Shown here: piece by piece, positions 24,234 through 36,656 of the stretch
Layout of the letters: each line of letters starts with the position of its first letter
Position numbering within the stretch: position 1 is the first letter of the stretch
Source: Poronia punctata
Taxonomy: Eukaryota > Ascomycota > Sordariomycetes > Xylariales > Xylariaceae
Assembly: GCA_022579005.1 (NCBI GenBank)
Contig: MU401483.1
Location: 186,001 to 250,000 of the forward strand
Direction of reading: 5' to 3'
Length of the DNA stretch: 64,000 nt
Translations under genes and position numbers: made by a program
Notes under the pieces: generated by a model
What the model saw: the letters and a program-made list of their open reading frames with translations, nothing else
Databases searched by the model: none
What the model was told of the DNA's origin: nothing

Positions 24234-26325
24234 CCTACTTAGGTGGTTAGACAAGCAAGCAGGATCGGTTTCCAAATTCTACTCGTGCTGCGGTGCAAAG
24301 TGCCGGCACAGATAGCAACTACAGCAGCCGTCCACGGCGCGTACCCAGCCCTAATCCCGCGGTCTTATCTATTTCTAGGAGGTCCTAAGCCGGGCGTTTA
24401 TCTAGTACTATTTTCCTTTGCTCCCTTCAGTTCAGCCTCAGTAAGGAAGCCATTGGCCCCGAGCAGCCAGGATTGACAACCTGTTACCGTGCTGGCTACC
24501 ACCGTGGTTATGTATACACTGGATCATTACCCCACCAGTACGTTTTGACGGCAGCATATTATAGGATTTGGTGTTTAGGTGTTTGTTTTCCAAGTCTTGA
24601 CATCTCCTCACTTACCAGTGTAATACGGGTTATCGTACATACACGTAATACCAGAACAAAAGCGGTTAAAAAAGCAACCTCGCAGATAGCGGGTCCTCTT
24701 CTCCCTATGTAAACTCGGGTTATCCAAATCAAGGTCCCGTTTGGGTTATTGTTGATATGTTTTGCGTGTTGTTTATTTGTTTACATTATTTAACCGGCAC
24801 TTGCCGTGACTTGTCATGTGAGCAAGAAGAATAAGACATCAACCAATCAGGGAAAGAATGATCAGTTTGCCAAGATATTGCTGGCGCATTTTAAGAGGTG
24901 GGGTGTCTGTCCTGTCGCTGTCCGACAAATACAGGTCGTGTTAGATAATATTGACGCGTAAAGTGCTTGTAGGAGGGGTAGGAGCCTGGTAAGTAAAGGT
25001 ACTTGCGACTGAATTGGAGGAACGATCCGCTGTGATTGATACAGAGTGCCCACCGTTCACAGGTCTCCGGAAAAGAGGATGGCGAGAGCGATTGGAAACT
25101 AATTCAAGGTGTGGTAGATACATACATGTAGGTAATAATGACATACATCATTGTATGTACTCATACCTACTCGTACACGTATGTTTTCTAGGGGACACCT
25201 CTCCTCTGGGACGGGAGGTGTTTTAACCTTTTAGGGTAGCATGTCCCATTGTGACTTTGATGGTCTAGGTATCTAGTGTCACAGACTCGAGCGCTTGTCT
25301 ACACTTTTATTAATCGAGTACCTATGTGTAGACCCTTACGAAATTAGTGTCGACGTCGTGAGTCATGGGTCTGTATGGACACGAACGCGACGCCTCTCGC
25401 CCGCTTGCCCCTTGTTTTTAAATTTCTGGGAATTCAGAGTGACTTCAGGGTCGAATCTCGATACAGGACAAATGAGGTGAACACTCCCAGTCCTTCAGGG
25501 TAAGACCTCCCTTCCGCTCGGCCCCTGTTGCCCTTGCAGTAGTAGTGGTCTCACCCACCAGACACTGAGCCGGATTAACAAGGTATGATTGGACCGACCG
25601 GGGCCCGCTCCAGCTCCCGCTCCCGCTCCCCAGTTCTCCTACCCATATCCTCGACCGACACCTGCCCTACAATGTACATATCTAAAGTATCTGCCTATGA
25701 GCTATCAGCTACCTACCTATCTAACCTTAGGTTATAATCTAACCTGGTCTACATCATAATTCCAACTCTATCTACAGACTTGCTACACCAAGTCTGCAAG
25801 CGCCCCTACTTGTACGTACTTGTAGATACCTTAGGCCGAACCCCTTCAAGCCAGTACGGCAGCAAAAGCGCTCCCTCCCAGCCTCTCGATTTATATGGAC
25901 CATAACTCCCATCCGTTGGTGATCAGTGATAGACCAGCGCCACGGCAAACAGACACAACAGGGCTCCCAATTTGAACTTACTCCTTGGATAATCCAAAGA
26001 CAGCCAGTCCTTCCGCTTCACCCTGCTTTTACTTATAATTCTCTCATACATCCCCTCCAAGTCCCCCGCTTTCTCTTGAAGGACTTGTAGATATCCTTCT
26101 TGCCTCAAACGTCTTCTTAATCTCCAGCGCTGACGTGCGCATCTCCCAAAGCATGGTGACGAGTTAGGACATAAGTCAGTCGCATTTTACAGAGCGTTCA
26201 ACCATAAAGGGCGCAGGGGAGGAAGAAGAAGAAGAAGAAGAAGAAGAAGAAATAAACATTGAAACTAAAAGAAGTAAAACATAAGACGAAGGGCTGTCAT
26301 TACACTCCTTCGTCTCCACCTTTCG
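24234..26325. other. Spacer with simple repeats, including a (GAA)n microsatellite
   Basis: No gene was accepted. A GAA run of about 10 units lies at 26,222-26,251. Degenerate TACCTAC motifs occur at 25,125-25,190 and 25,690-25,740. A minus-strand frame at 25,926-26,150 ends in a hydrophobic helix (LGALLCLFAVALVYH) but lacks a credible start. Confidence 0.5.
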
Positions 26326-28689
26326 ATGCAACCGCTCGTGTCGGTTAACACGCACACTCATATCTCGCTGCTCAGCATTCACGTCACTCCGAGCACATTT
26401 CTGGCTGCGCTTATACTATTCTTCGTTTTTCTCTTCGCCTATTTGGCGTCGGTTAACTTTCTCCACCGGCGCAGCCTGTCACCCTTCCGCTGGTTTAGGT
26501 CTGGTGTTGGAAAAAGGATAGCCCCGACCGCGGCGAATTCTAGTTCTCTGATTGTCGAGGACGTTGAAGAAGTTCAGCTTGAACTTCGTAAGGCCTTGCC
26601 AGCGCTACCAACACGCCAGCATAAGCGACCACCCCTCCAGCTGGCGCAGACGGCACATAATAGCCGGTCCTCCTCGGACCGCAGCCTAAGGTCTCTCTTT
26701 TCCAACCGGACTAAATCCCTCCCAGGTCCGGCTTCGAGCCAAAGTTCCAACTCGCCTTCGGGTAAGAGTCGGAGCGTACGACGAAATTCGAGGAGCAGTA
26801 GTAGGTCGCTTGTACTTTCGGAGCGGAACGATGGACTCGACGTACTCAGAGGCCAGCCTAGACGACCTCGACTTCGCAACGCCGATGGCGCCACCACCGA
26901 AGGAGTACGAGCATCCGGGGGCGCGTTTCGAATTTGGCTTTTCGGGCGGGGCTCCAGACGTACCCGACGAGAACAGCATGAGCGACGCCTCTCTGGATGA
27001 TTCCCATTCTGAAACCAGCAACTATAGCCCGCCCGCCTGGCGGACTCTAGGCGATGACTTGAACGGCCGTCCTTCGCGTGACCGGAAAGAGGGCGGTGAT
27101 CGTCCTTCCTTTAACAACCTAGGTGACGAATCCGGACGTCTAATCCAGGGATTGAGTCCCCACGCGAAGTTTACCATGAATGAGATCTTCGAAGCGGCAC
27201 GGATGGCCCGCTTGCCTACCGGTAGCCTCAGTCCCGAAAAGGGACGCTCTCCTGAACCCGAAGATAGGGGCAACGACGACGTTGTGATCAAAGTGAAGCG
27301 CGAAACCTCACGACCTCCTAATTACGGTGGTGAAAACGATGGTCTCACCAAAGACGACAAGACATCGATTACGCCCGAGGCTTTTCCTCCGGCTGTTGAA
27401 AGAGACAACTGTAAGTGTCATTCCCCTGTTTCTGCCCAGCCTAGGATAGCCAAGGCGCTGACCGAGACCTAGATATTCGACTCGCCCTGCGCGCCGACAT
27501 CTTACAGCGTACAGAACCCATCGACGCTGCCGTCACATTTGTAAGGACGGCCTACCGCGCTGTCACGCGCTCTTGGGGTAGTCTAATGGTGGCCAGTGTC
27601 CTCGCCATGGTACTGGTCTCTGCGACTCGGTTGCTGTTCCAGCCCATCATGAGGAAGCCCATGCCTGACCTTGTGAAAGTGTCTGAACTGGCGAGGACCT
27701 TCGAGTCGCTCATAGTCTTCTCAGAGAACAGCGTCTCCCACGTGAGCAGCCTGCAGGCGACCGGGTTAGCGGTAGAAGACCTCAGCGAGAGCGTGCGGAC
27801 GACCGACATTGCCTCTGCGCCGCAAATCATCCAAGCACTAGATACACTGGCCGAAAATCTAAAGTTACTTGCACTCGAGCTCACCAGGTTCTTCGCCAAT
27901 GTCGATGGAGACATAGACGGCATTCTCATGGTGATGGACTGGGCGCAGCGAGAACTGCACCCGCTACGTGACACGGAGAATGCCCGACTCTCCATGATCT
28001 TATCCAACGTCCATGGCGTACTATGTGCCGCGGGGATCTTAGAGAACCCGAACACGGGCGACCCGACAAATCTCGGGGTGTTGGTGAACACCATGTTTGG
28101 CATGTCGCACGCCCAGCTAACGCACCAGACGCTCCAGCGCACCTTCAATCAATTCGTGGCGGTGCTCGAAGAGGCGATCGAAGAGGAGCTACAGCAGTCG
28201 GTCAAGCTCTTCAGGTTATTCGAGGCCATTGATAAGCAGTTTCAAAACCTGGCGCGGATAGTGACGCACGAACGGAGCGAGCAAGAGGAGCAGCATGCCG
28301 AGACTCTCTCCTCGCTGTGGACTCGGCTTCTAGGACCCAAGGCGAGCGAGGTCAGGAAGTACGAGAGCAATCGAGACCTTCTGGCTCACCTAAGCGACAA
28401 GACGTATCAAAACAAACAGATACTCATTACACATAATCATAAGTTGATTACCCTGAAGTCGGGTCTCGAACGGACGAGGCGCAACCTCATCTCTCCCCTC
28501 GTGCGCAGCGTCAACAGCACCACACTCACGCTAGAGGAACAGATCAAAGGCCTCGAAAGTGTCGGCGGTAAGCTTGGGGAGACTCGTGCGCGCCAGAGAT
28601 GGAGGATCATGGAGATGATGTTTGGTAGTGGCTCGCTGCCTACGCCACCTCCTCTTCCTTCCACCCGCACCGCGAAGCCCCTTTTATGA
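26326..28689 (+). CDS. Two-membrane-segment protein of unknown function, 3 exons
   Basis: Exons 26326-26761, 26850-27410 and 27473-28689 agree in phase and encode 737 residues. I do not recognise a named family. A membrane segment near the N-terminus (FLAALILFFVFLFAYLASV, about residues 24-43) is followed by a Ser/Arg-rich region and an acidic Ser/Pro-rich region, likely disordered. Exon 3 brings a second hydrophobic segment (VASVLAMVLVSATRLLF, about 371-387). A long helical C-terminal half follows with TLAENLKLLALELTRFF, EEAIEEELQQSVKLFRLFEA and LEEQIKGLESVGGKLGE, consistent with coiled coil. The ending is Pro-rich. The first intron (26762-26849) is inferred from a strong donor (GGTAAGAGT) and phase; the second (27411-27472) is clear. 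A membrane-anchored scaffold is possible, but this is only a guess from layout. Confidence 0.75.
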
Positions 28690-29655
28690 TAACCCCCTTG
28701 ATGCAATATCCACGCCTCGGCAAAGGGCATCTAAATGGCCAGTGATGCACATGGTTAATCTGGACTAGCGGTCCAGTCATGCGCATGGCTTACCGGTCGC
28801 TTCTTTATTGTGTCATCGTATTTAAAAGCCTTGATTCAAGAGTTGGCCTTTTCACAACGTCTTACAACCTTTTAGCTGCCTGTCTCCTTGCTTCCTAGCC
28901 AAGGAATCGATTTTGACGGACAAGAGGTGGGGCAATAGAAGGTGTTGAGCATTGACCTCAACGCCTGGTTTTCACAATACCCCCTTCGCTGCTAAAACGG
29001 AAGAGGTTTCTTGGATGCTTCAGCCTTCTAGGCTTGAGCCACGGAATATAGAGTACGGTAAGTTGAAGGGTGCCCAGTTCAGCCTTGAAGAGGTTGTTCC
29101 TTAGTTGCCCCTAGTGCCATTTTGGTAAGCAACTTCTCTCTTCTCGCCTGGAACAGGTCTTCGTCTTCCCGTGTCTTTTCCTGTACTGTTCAACCTGTAG
29201 TTTTGATATAAGCCTTTTTGTCGCCTTTCCTTCACTTGCTAATCTCTCATCTACCTAGTGTTGTACGGGATTGAAGTTACAAGATGCTGTCGAGTGTTGG
29301 GGGAGGGGAAGGGGCAGGACATATTTGGATAAGACAATTCAATATACGTGCTCTAGGTAAACAGACATGTAATTGATAGACTGCATAATTGTGCATATAG
29401 CACATGTGTGCCTAGCTATAGCCTACACCGAGATAGGTCACAAAGAAATCCATATTGACCACAAGTGGTTTTCCTACACACGATAAAAGTCTGTAACACA
29501 GTGATAAAGAAAGAAGAGGAGGGAGTCTTGGAGGAAGCAGGTTTCCTGTCTGCCTGTTGCCTTCCAAGTGCCAAGTATTCCCCACAGTAATGTAGGTGAG
29601 GTGAGGCATAACCTGTTATAGTTAGGGGCCAGGGCCAAGGTTAGGTTAAAGGTAG
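28690..29655. other. Spacer, 3' flank before the large AT-rich block
   Basis: Normal composition; nothing was recognised as a gene or RNA. Confidence 0.5.
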
Positions 29656-31920
29656 AGTTGAATTTTATATTATACAAATACCGTATCATACAAAATAATT
29701 TATATATAATATTGTACCTTTAAAAAATACATATACCGTTAAAATAACTAGTTTTTCTGTATTTACTTTTATGCTAATTTATACTTAAATAAAAAAGTAT
29801 TATAATAGCTAAAAAGTTTAATTTTTAATTTTATGTTAGTTACTTTATTTACTTATAATTAACTTAAAATTATAAGTCTAAGTCTAGATTTATTTAAAAA
29901 ATAACTAAATAACTTTATTTTACTAAATACCCCTACAAATCTAATTACTTTATTTTTGCTAAATTGTTTAAAAACGCAATAAAAACTAACTACTTTTAAG
30001 AGTACTACTTTTATACTGCTTTTTTAAACAAGGTATTTTACTGCTTTAAACACTAGCAACCCCCCCTAGTCCCTTAAATTTAAAAACATATGCTTATATA
30101 AGTAGTCTTTTATTTCCTATTTATTCCCTTTACCTATTAACTTTATAATCCTTTTTTTAAGCCCTTTTAATACTTAATAGTTTATATAAATAAAAGCTAG
30201 CTAATTTGCGTTTTTAAAGCTTAACCTATTTTAGCTAGTATAATAAATAAAGTTTATAGCTAAAAAAGCCTTTTAAAAAAAAACAAAGTTAGCAATAGTA
30301 CTAAAAAGCTAAATAGCTATAGTAGCAAAGCTAAACCTTATAGCTTTTTATTTATTTTATAGCTCTTTAAGCTTTTTAAAGCTTTTTAAGCTATTAATAT
30401 TAAAATAAAAAAACTTACAGCTTTTAAATAAATTAAATTTGCAAATAACCCTAGCTAACTAGCTTAAAAAGGCATGTACTACAAGCTATTTAATAATTTC
30501 TATATAAGTATAAGCGTTAAGTTTAACCTTTAAAGTATTAAAGTTAAAAAACTAAGCTACCTAGTTAATAAAAGTAGTTTAAGTAAAGCAGCGTTTACTA
30601 TAAAAGCTAAATAAAGCGTTAAAATTAACCTCTTTAAAAAGCTTAGTTAACTATAACTTTAGCTATGCTAAATATACTTTGTTTTAGCAATAAATAACGT
30701 AGCTAAAGTAAAAAAAATTAGCTTTAAAAATAACTATAGCAGTATAAATAAGTTTTAAAATATATGCTAACAAGTCTAAGTCCTTTTAAAAGCTATAATT
30801 ATAAACTATTATATTAATAGTTTACAATATTTTATTTTGCTAGGCTTTAAAAATAATAGTTAATTTAAAAGTAAATTTTGCTAAAGCTTTTTTATTATTT
30901 TAAATTAATTTTAAATAATAGTACTAAGTACTTTAGCAAGTAATAATACTAGCAATTAAGGCTTTAGTTTTACTATAAACGCTTTTTTAAGCATTGCAAA
31001 GCTTTAAATACTATAATTTAAAGCTTTTAAACGTAAAAACAACAAAAACAGCCCTTTTAAAAGTTATTTTTTAAAGCTTATAAGTTATTATATTTTTTAC
31101 TAGTAGCTAAAGCCTATAAAAATTGCATAAAACAGCCTAACACTATTAAAATTATAGTTTTTTAAGCAAAAAGTCTTATATAAAGTATATAGTAGCGCAA
31201 GTATTAGTACAAAACGCTTAAATCTTATATAACTAGTTCTAGCTACTAATAAAGTTAATAAAAATAAGCTTTAAAATAACTATATAGTTAGCTACAGTTA
31301 GCCTTTTAAATTTTAAATTAATATTTTGCTAATAAAAACACTGCTACATAGCATTAGTTAGCTAAAACAAAATATTAAAAATATAATTATAACTTATATT
31401 TTTAAAAGCATTAAAAATCACTACTATTTTTTTAGCATTGTTAATAAAAGTTTAAACAGCTTTTATATAAGTACTATAAAGTTTAAGTAGCTAGCAATCT
31501 TAAAAAGCGTTATAATTTAGTAGTTTATATAATAGATTAAGTAGTTAAAAAGCCTTTTAAAAAAAGTCATTTTTAAAGGTTTTAAAAAATAAACTATATA
31601 TAAAAACAACTTTTATAAAAGCTTTAAATATAAAAGTCTTTTAAGCTTTAAAAAGCTGTTAAAGCTAATATACAAAAAATTTAATTAAATTTAAGCTAAA
31701 AAAAGCAGTTAATAAAGGTTATTAGCATTAAACACGTAAAAAAGCCTTGCAATAACTTAAATAACGCTTTAAAGCAGCATAACTGCTTATAATTAACTTT
31801 TTACAATAAATACAACAGTATTTTTAAAAGTATTTAAGGTTAATTTTAAAATTAGCCCGCGTTGTATAATTATACATTTATAACATAGTAAAAAAAAATA
31901 AAAATAAAAGTAAAAGTAAA

Positions 31921-31952
<32 letters not shown>

Positions 31953-33148
31953 TAAATTCTGCTTATAAAAAGTAAATATAAGTAAATTTTAAAAGTTAAT
32001 TAAGTAGTAGGTTAAGTGCTAAAACTAGCAAAAGGTGCTCTTTACTATGTATTTTTAAGTATATATAAAAAATCAATCTAAAACGCTAAAAACGCAATAA
32101 AAACACTAAAAAAAGTAATAATATAATAAAATAAAAGCTAAAAAATAAAGTAAAAGTATTATTTTTATAATAAAAGTAGTAATTAAAATAAAAAGTGCTA
32201 AAAAAAGATTATATTATACGTACTATACCTTTTTTTATATAAGTAAATAAATCATACAAGTATATTTGTTAAAAATACTATACTAATTTAACCCTAGTTA
32301 AAGGTCAGGTGCTAGTAGGGTGACATTTTGTATAATACCACTAGCGTCTAATTCTATATCATTTGCGATTTATTTAGTACTTTTCCTAAAAAGACCGGAG
32401 CTTGAAAAAACAACTTTTTCTAGGTCTATATTTAGTTAATTTTTCTACTAAAACTATATTAAAATAAAGACTATTAATAACTGCTAGTAAATTAATTTTT
32501 TAACGTTGTTATATTACTAATTTTATAGAAATAAGTAAGCATTATACTTTAACTTAATATATTTATAGCTTTAAATTATTTTAAATTATTTAAAATTGCT
32601 TAAAAATGTAATAAAAACTAACTATTTTAAAAAGTATTACTTGCTTACTGCTTTTTTATTTTAATTATTTTACTGCTAACCTTTTTACTTTTATTATAAT
32701 AAGTTAAATAGTAAATTAAAGTAATAAAATTAATAAAAATACTTTTAGCTGTGTTTTTTTTTTAAAAAAGCAGGTAAAAATAGGCTATATAAAGTAAAAA
32801 GTAGTTAAAAACATTAAAAAAGTAATAATAAAGTAAAAATAGCTATAATAAAGCTAAAAGTGTTAAATTTATAAAAAAGTAAATAATTAAAATAAAATTA
32901 GCAAAAAATAAAAATAAAAGAATATACTATTTTATATTTAATAAAGGTTTTATATTATACGCGTCTTTTTTAATAAAAGCTTATATTAATACTACTTTAA
33001 GTACTAGTATATTTATTAGTATCTTTTTATCTTTTTAAGTTAAGTACTTTAAGCACTTATAGCTATAAGTACTTACTATATATAGTAAATACCTCTTTAG
33101 TAATACTACCTAGTAATATAACTTGCTTAATAAAATATTATCTAGGTA
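29656..33148. repeat. AT-rich RIP-mutated block left of element B
   Basis: No readable gene. A segment at about 29,965-30,060 (TAAAAACGCAATAAAAACTAAC) recurs at about 32,592-32,690. A second segment at about 32,080-32,220, ending TTATATTATACG, recurs in altered form at about 32,800-32,960. The layout fits a longer element (about 29.66-32.33 kb) beside a shortened copy (about 32.44-32.97 kb). ATTATACAAA at about 29,669 and its inverse TTTGTATAAT at about 32,325 could be ends of the longer one. A (TAAG) run of about 8 units lies at 31,921-31,951. A less mutated patch lies at 32,280-32,430. Confidence 0.6.
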
Positions 33149-33153
33149 CTTAG

Positions 33154-33375
33154 TATTAAAACTAAGCAGATTAGCTAAATTATATATATTAATTAATGTT
33201 TATATAAAAAGGGAAATTCTCTTTTTACTATAAAATTTTCTTATACTAAATAAGTAAAAAAAGACTTTTTATAAGAGAACCTTTTTCTTTATAATAGTTT
33301 TTACTTAGCTATATAACTTTTATTATATAAGCATTATATTAATTTTTATTATTTTATAACTAATTAGTTTTAATA
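33154..33375. repeat. Left LTR of element B
   Basis: 222 bp, matching 40234-40421 plus 53564-53596 (221 bp together). Differences are almost all C/T or G/A. Confidence 0.88.
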
Positions 33376-34922
33376 TACTTTTTTATAATAAGCTAATATA
33401 TTAGTTTATTTTAAAGCTATAAATAATACTTTTAATTTATAATATTATAGCTTTTATAATAATAGTTATAAATATTTAAATTGTTTTAAATCTTTTTTTA
33501 GTCTTTTTGCACTTTTATAGTAATAAGCTAGTTAATTTTAGTTTAAATAGCTTTAACGTTAACTAGATTAATTTGCTTTAAAAAGCTTGTTTATTTATTT
33601 TATATTAAAAACTTTATAAAACTATTAGCTATTATTATATTTATTACTATATAAACTACTTAAAGCGTTTTATTAATTATTTTTTAATATAACTAATAGT
33701 TATATATATTAATATGCTATAATTTTATTTTAAGTATTATAATATTTTTATTTATTAAATTAATAGTTTGCTAGTTATTATATTAAATAATAATATGCTT
33801 TTATTTTAAATTAATACTAAGCTTATTAATAAGTTAGCTAATAAATATAGCTTTTTTTATAGCTTAAGCTAATATAAAAAGTTTTGCTTTAGTAGTAAAA
33901 GTAATAATAATATTTTATTTATTTGCTTTTTATTTAATAAAACTACTAAAAAAGTATAATATATGCTTATAAGCTTTTTTAGTTAATAATATTGTTTGCA
34001 AATAATAAATTACTAGCTACTTTAAGCTTATTTTTATTTTTAAACTATAAAGTAAAGTATTAATTTGCTTAAAAATAGTTTAAAACTTAGTTAGTAGCAG
34101 TATAGTAAATAAGTAAAGAGTTATTATTAAAATATAAAAGTTATAAAGTAGTAAAAACAATGTTTAGTTTAGTAATAATTATAATATATATAATTAATTT
34201 AATTTTATATTAATAGTAATAAACCTTTTAATAATTAGTAGTTTTTTTGTTTAAAAGTAGCTTAATAAATTTTATAAAAGTTAATAATATCTTATTAAAA
34301 AAATTACTTAACTTATATATTTTTTAATATATATAGCTTAAAATAGCTAAATTAAACTTTCTTTACAGTTTTTAATAATTTTTATACTTAAAAACTACTT
34401 TAACTTATAACTTTTAATTAGTTAATATTTATTTTTTAAGCTTTTAATAGCTATAAAGGCTTTAGTTTTATAAGCTTTTTAGTAAGCAAGCATAAAGTTA
34501 TTAATATATATAAATAATAATATTTTATTTTTAATAAAAATATAAGGTTTATAAAGCACTAGCTTAAATTTAAGCTTTAAAAGCGTTAATATAAGCTTTT
34601 TTGCAATAGTAGTAGTAATTTTTATAATTTATAAAAAGCTTTTAAAAAGCATAAAATATTTTTTTATACCTATAAAGCATTTTATATAAATTAGTTTTTA
34701 AAGCAATATGTTAATAAAGACGTTAACTATATTATATTATTTTATTTTAAAATTAAACTTAGCTATAATAGCAGCTAATATTTTAAAAAACCTTTTAGCT
34801 AAAATAAAAGCTTTTTTTATTAAACTTATAAATATATACTTATATATAGTTTAATATTTAATAGTTTTTAGCTATATAAGTAAAAACTCTTTTTTAAAAG
34901 CTTATTTATTTATAACTAACTA

Positions 34923-36656
34923 ACCGTTTTAAACACAATTTGCAACGCGCTTAATTTGCAACAGTCTTTTGTTTTAAACCTTGTTTTTAACCTTAGCTAT
35001 AAAACTAAATAAACATTATAAAAATATAAGCTAAGTATATATATAAAATATAAATAATAAAATATATTATATTAAAAGCTTAAAGTTTTTAAAGTAGTTT
35101 ATAAGTATATTATAAGGATTAAAATAAAGAAATTTAAAAGTATTTATTATTAAGCTTTTTAAATATAACTAAATAAATCAAACTTAAAAAAGTAAAAGCC
35201 AACTTGTTTTAGGTTTATTATATAAGTTTTAATATGTTTCCGTTTATTTAATTTTATAAGGAGCTTTTATAAGCTAGTACTAAAAAAGTAAACATAGCTA
35301 AATATTTATTAAAAGTTTAACTTTATAAAATAACCTTATAAAAAGGGTGTTTTATACTAGGCTTTTAATATAGCATTTTAAAACACATTAAAAATAAAAT
35401 AAAAAAGGATTATGGTTTTTCTAATTTTTATTTATTTTTTATTAGCGTTTAAACTCTAAAACATAAAAAGTAAGTAAAATATTAAATAACCTTTTAAATA
35501 TTAGCCTAAAATGAAAAGTTTATAAATTAAACAGAACTTTAAACTTTATATAATAATATAAAGATTTTTAAAAAATAGGTTTTCTTATATATTAGCTATC
35601 TAATAAAGTTTAATTTTTAAAAATCTTTTTAAGTTATTTAAACTACTATACTTTTTAAACAAATTGCTTATATATTTTAGTTTTTAAAATATAGGTTATA
35701 TAGCGGTTTAGAAACCTTATATTAAAGTTTTAAAGTGCTGCCTTTTAAAACAGGGGTTTTATAAGCTTTTAAACTTGGAAAACCACTACGTTTTATGTTT
35801 AAAACGGTATAGCACAAGTAATAAACTGCTTTTAAAAGTTTTAAAAAGCTTACAAGGTTTACTAAAAGCTTAAGAACCCTTATTTAAAATTTTATAAGCG
35901 TAGCTTAATTTTAATAAGATTTAAAAGCTTTTATATATAGCTAATTTAAAAGAAAGCAAAACTAAAGAAATAAAGTTAAATATATAAATGAAAGTTAAAC
36001 TAGGTGCTATAAAACTTTACTATAGCAAAATATAAAAAGTTTTATTTAATAAATTATAAAAACTATTTAATTTAGCTTATTATTTATAAAGTTATTAAGT
36101 ATTTTACCTAGTTTTTACTTTTTATAATTAAACGTTAATAAAAAAGTTAATAAAAATTGGAAAAATCCTGATTTTTTTTATTTTCTTTTTTAGAAAGTTT
36201 AAAATGCTATATTAAAGGCCCGGTAGAAAATATCTTTTTTATAAGCTAATCTTTTAAAGTTAAACTTTTATTAAGTACTAAGCTATATTTACTTAAATAG
36301 TAGTAGCCTATTAAAGGTTACTATAATATAAAGCTAACATAACAATATTAGAATTTATATAATAAACGTAAAATAAGTTAGGTTTTATTTCTTCGATTTT
36401 TATTTATTTAGTTTTATTTAAAAAGGTAAATAAAAGATACTTTTAAAATTTAAAGTTTTAATCCCTACAATATACTTATAAACTACTTTAAAAACTTTAA
36501 GCTTTTAATATAGTATATTGTATTATTTATATTTTATATATATACTAGTTTTATATTTTTACAATTTTTATTTAGGTTTATAAATAAGGTTAAAAACAAG
36601 GTCTAAACAAAAGACTGTTGTAAATCAGGCGCGTTGCAAATCGTGTTTAAAACGGT
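34923..36656. mobile_element. Foldback element with very long terminal inverted repeats, TA-flanked
   Basis: The ends ACCGTTTTAAACAC and its inverse GTGTTTAAAACGGT are flanked by TA on each side (34921-34922 and 36657-36658). Inverted similarity can be followed by eye for at least about 600 bp from each end. For example, 34,921-34,992 mirrors 36,586-36,658; 35,085-35,110 mirrors 36,475-36,500; and 35,340-35,385 mirrors about 36,190-36,230. The centre (about 35,600-35,950) shows no clear pairing. A TA duplication is typical of Tc1/mariner/Fot1-type elements. No transposase is readable, so it is probably a non-autonomous foldback. It lies inside element B. Confidence 0.82.

Noticed and set aside
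25926..26150. Minus-strand frame ending in a hydrophobic helix, possible tail-anchored protein
   Set aside because: No in-frame start codon upstream and no convincing splice donor; it may be a missed exon but is not supported.
31921..31951. Regular (TAAG) repeat as a CRISPR-like array
   Set aside because: Four-base microsatellite without spacers; CRISPR arrays are not expected in a fungal nucleus.
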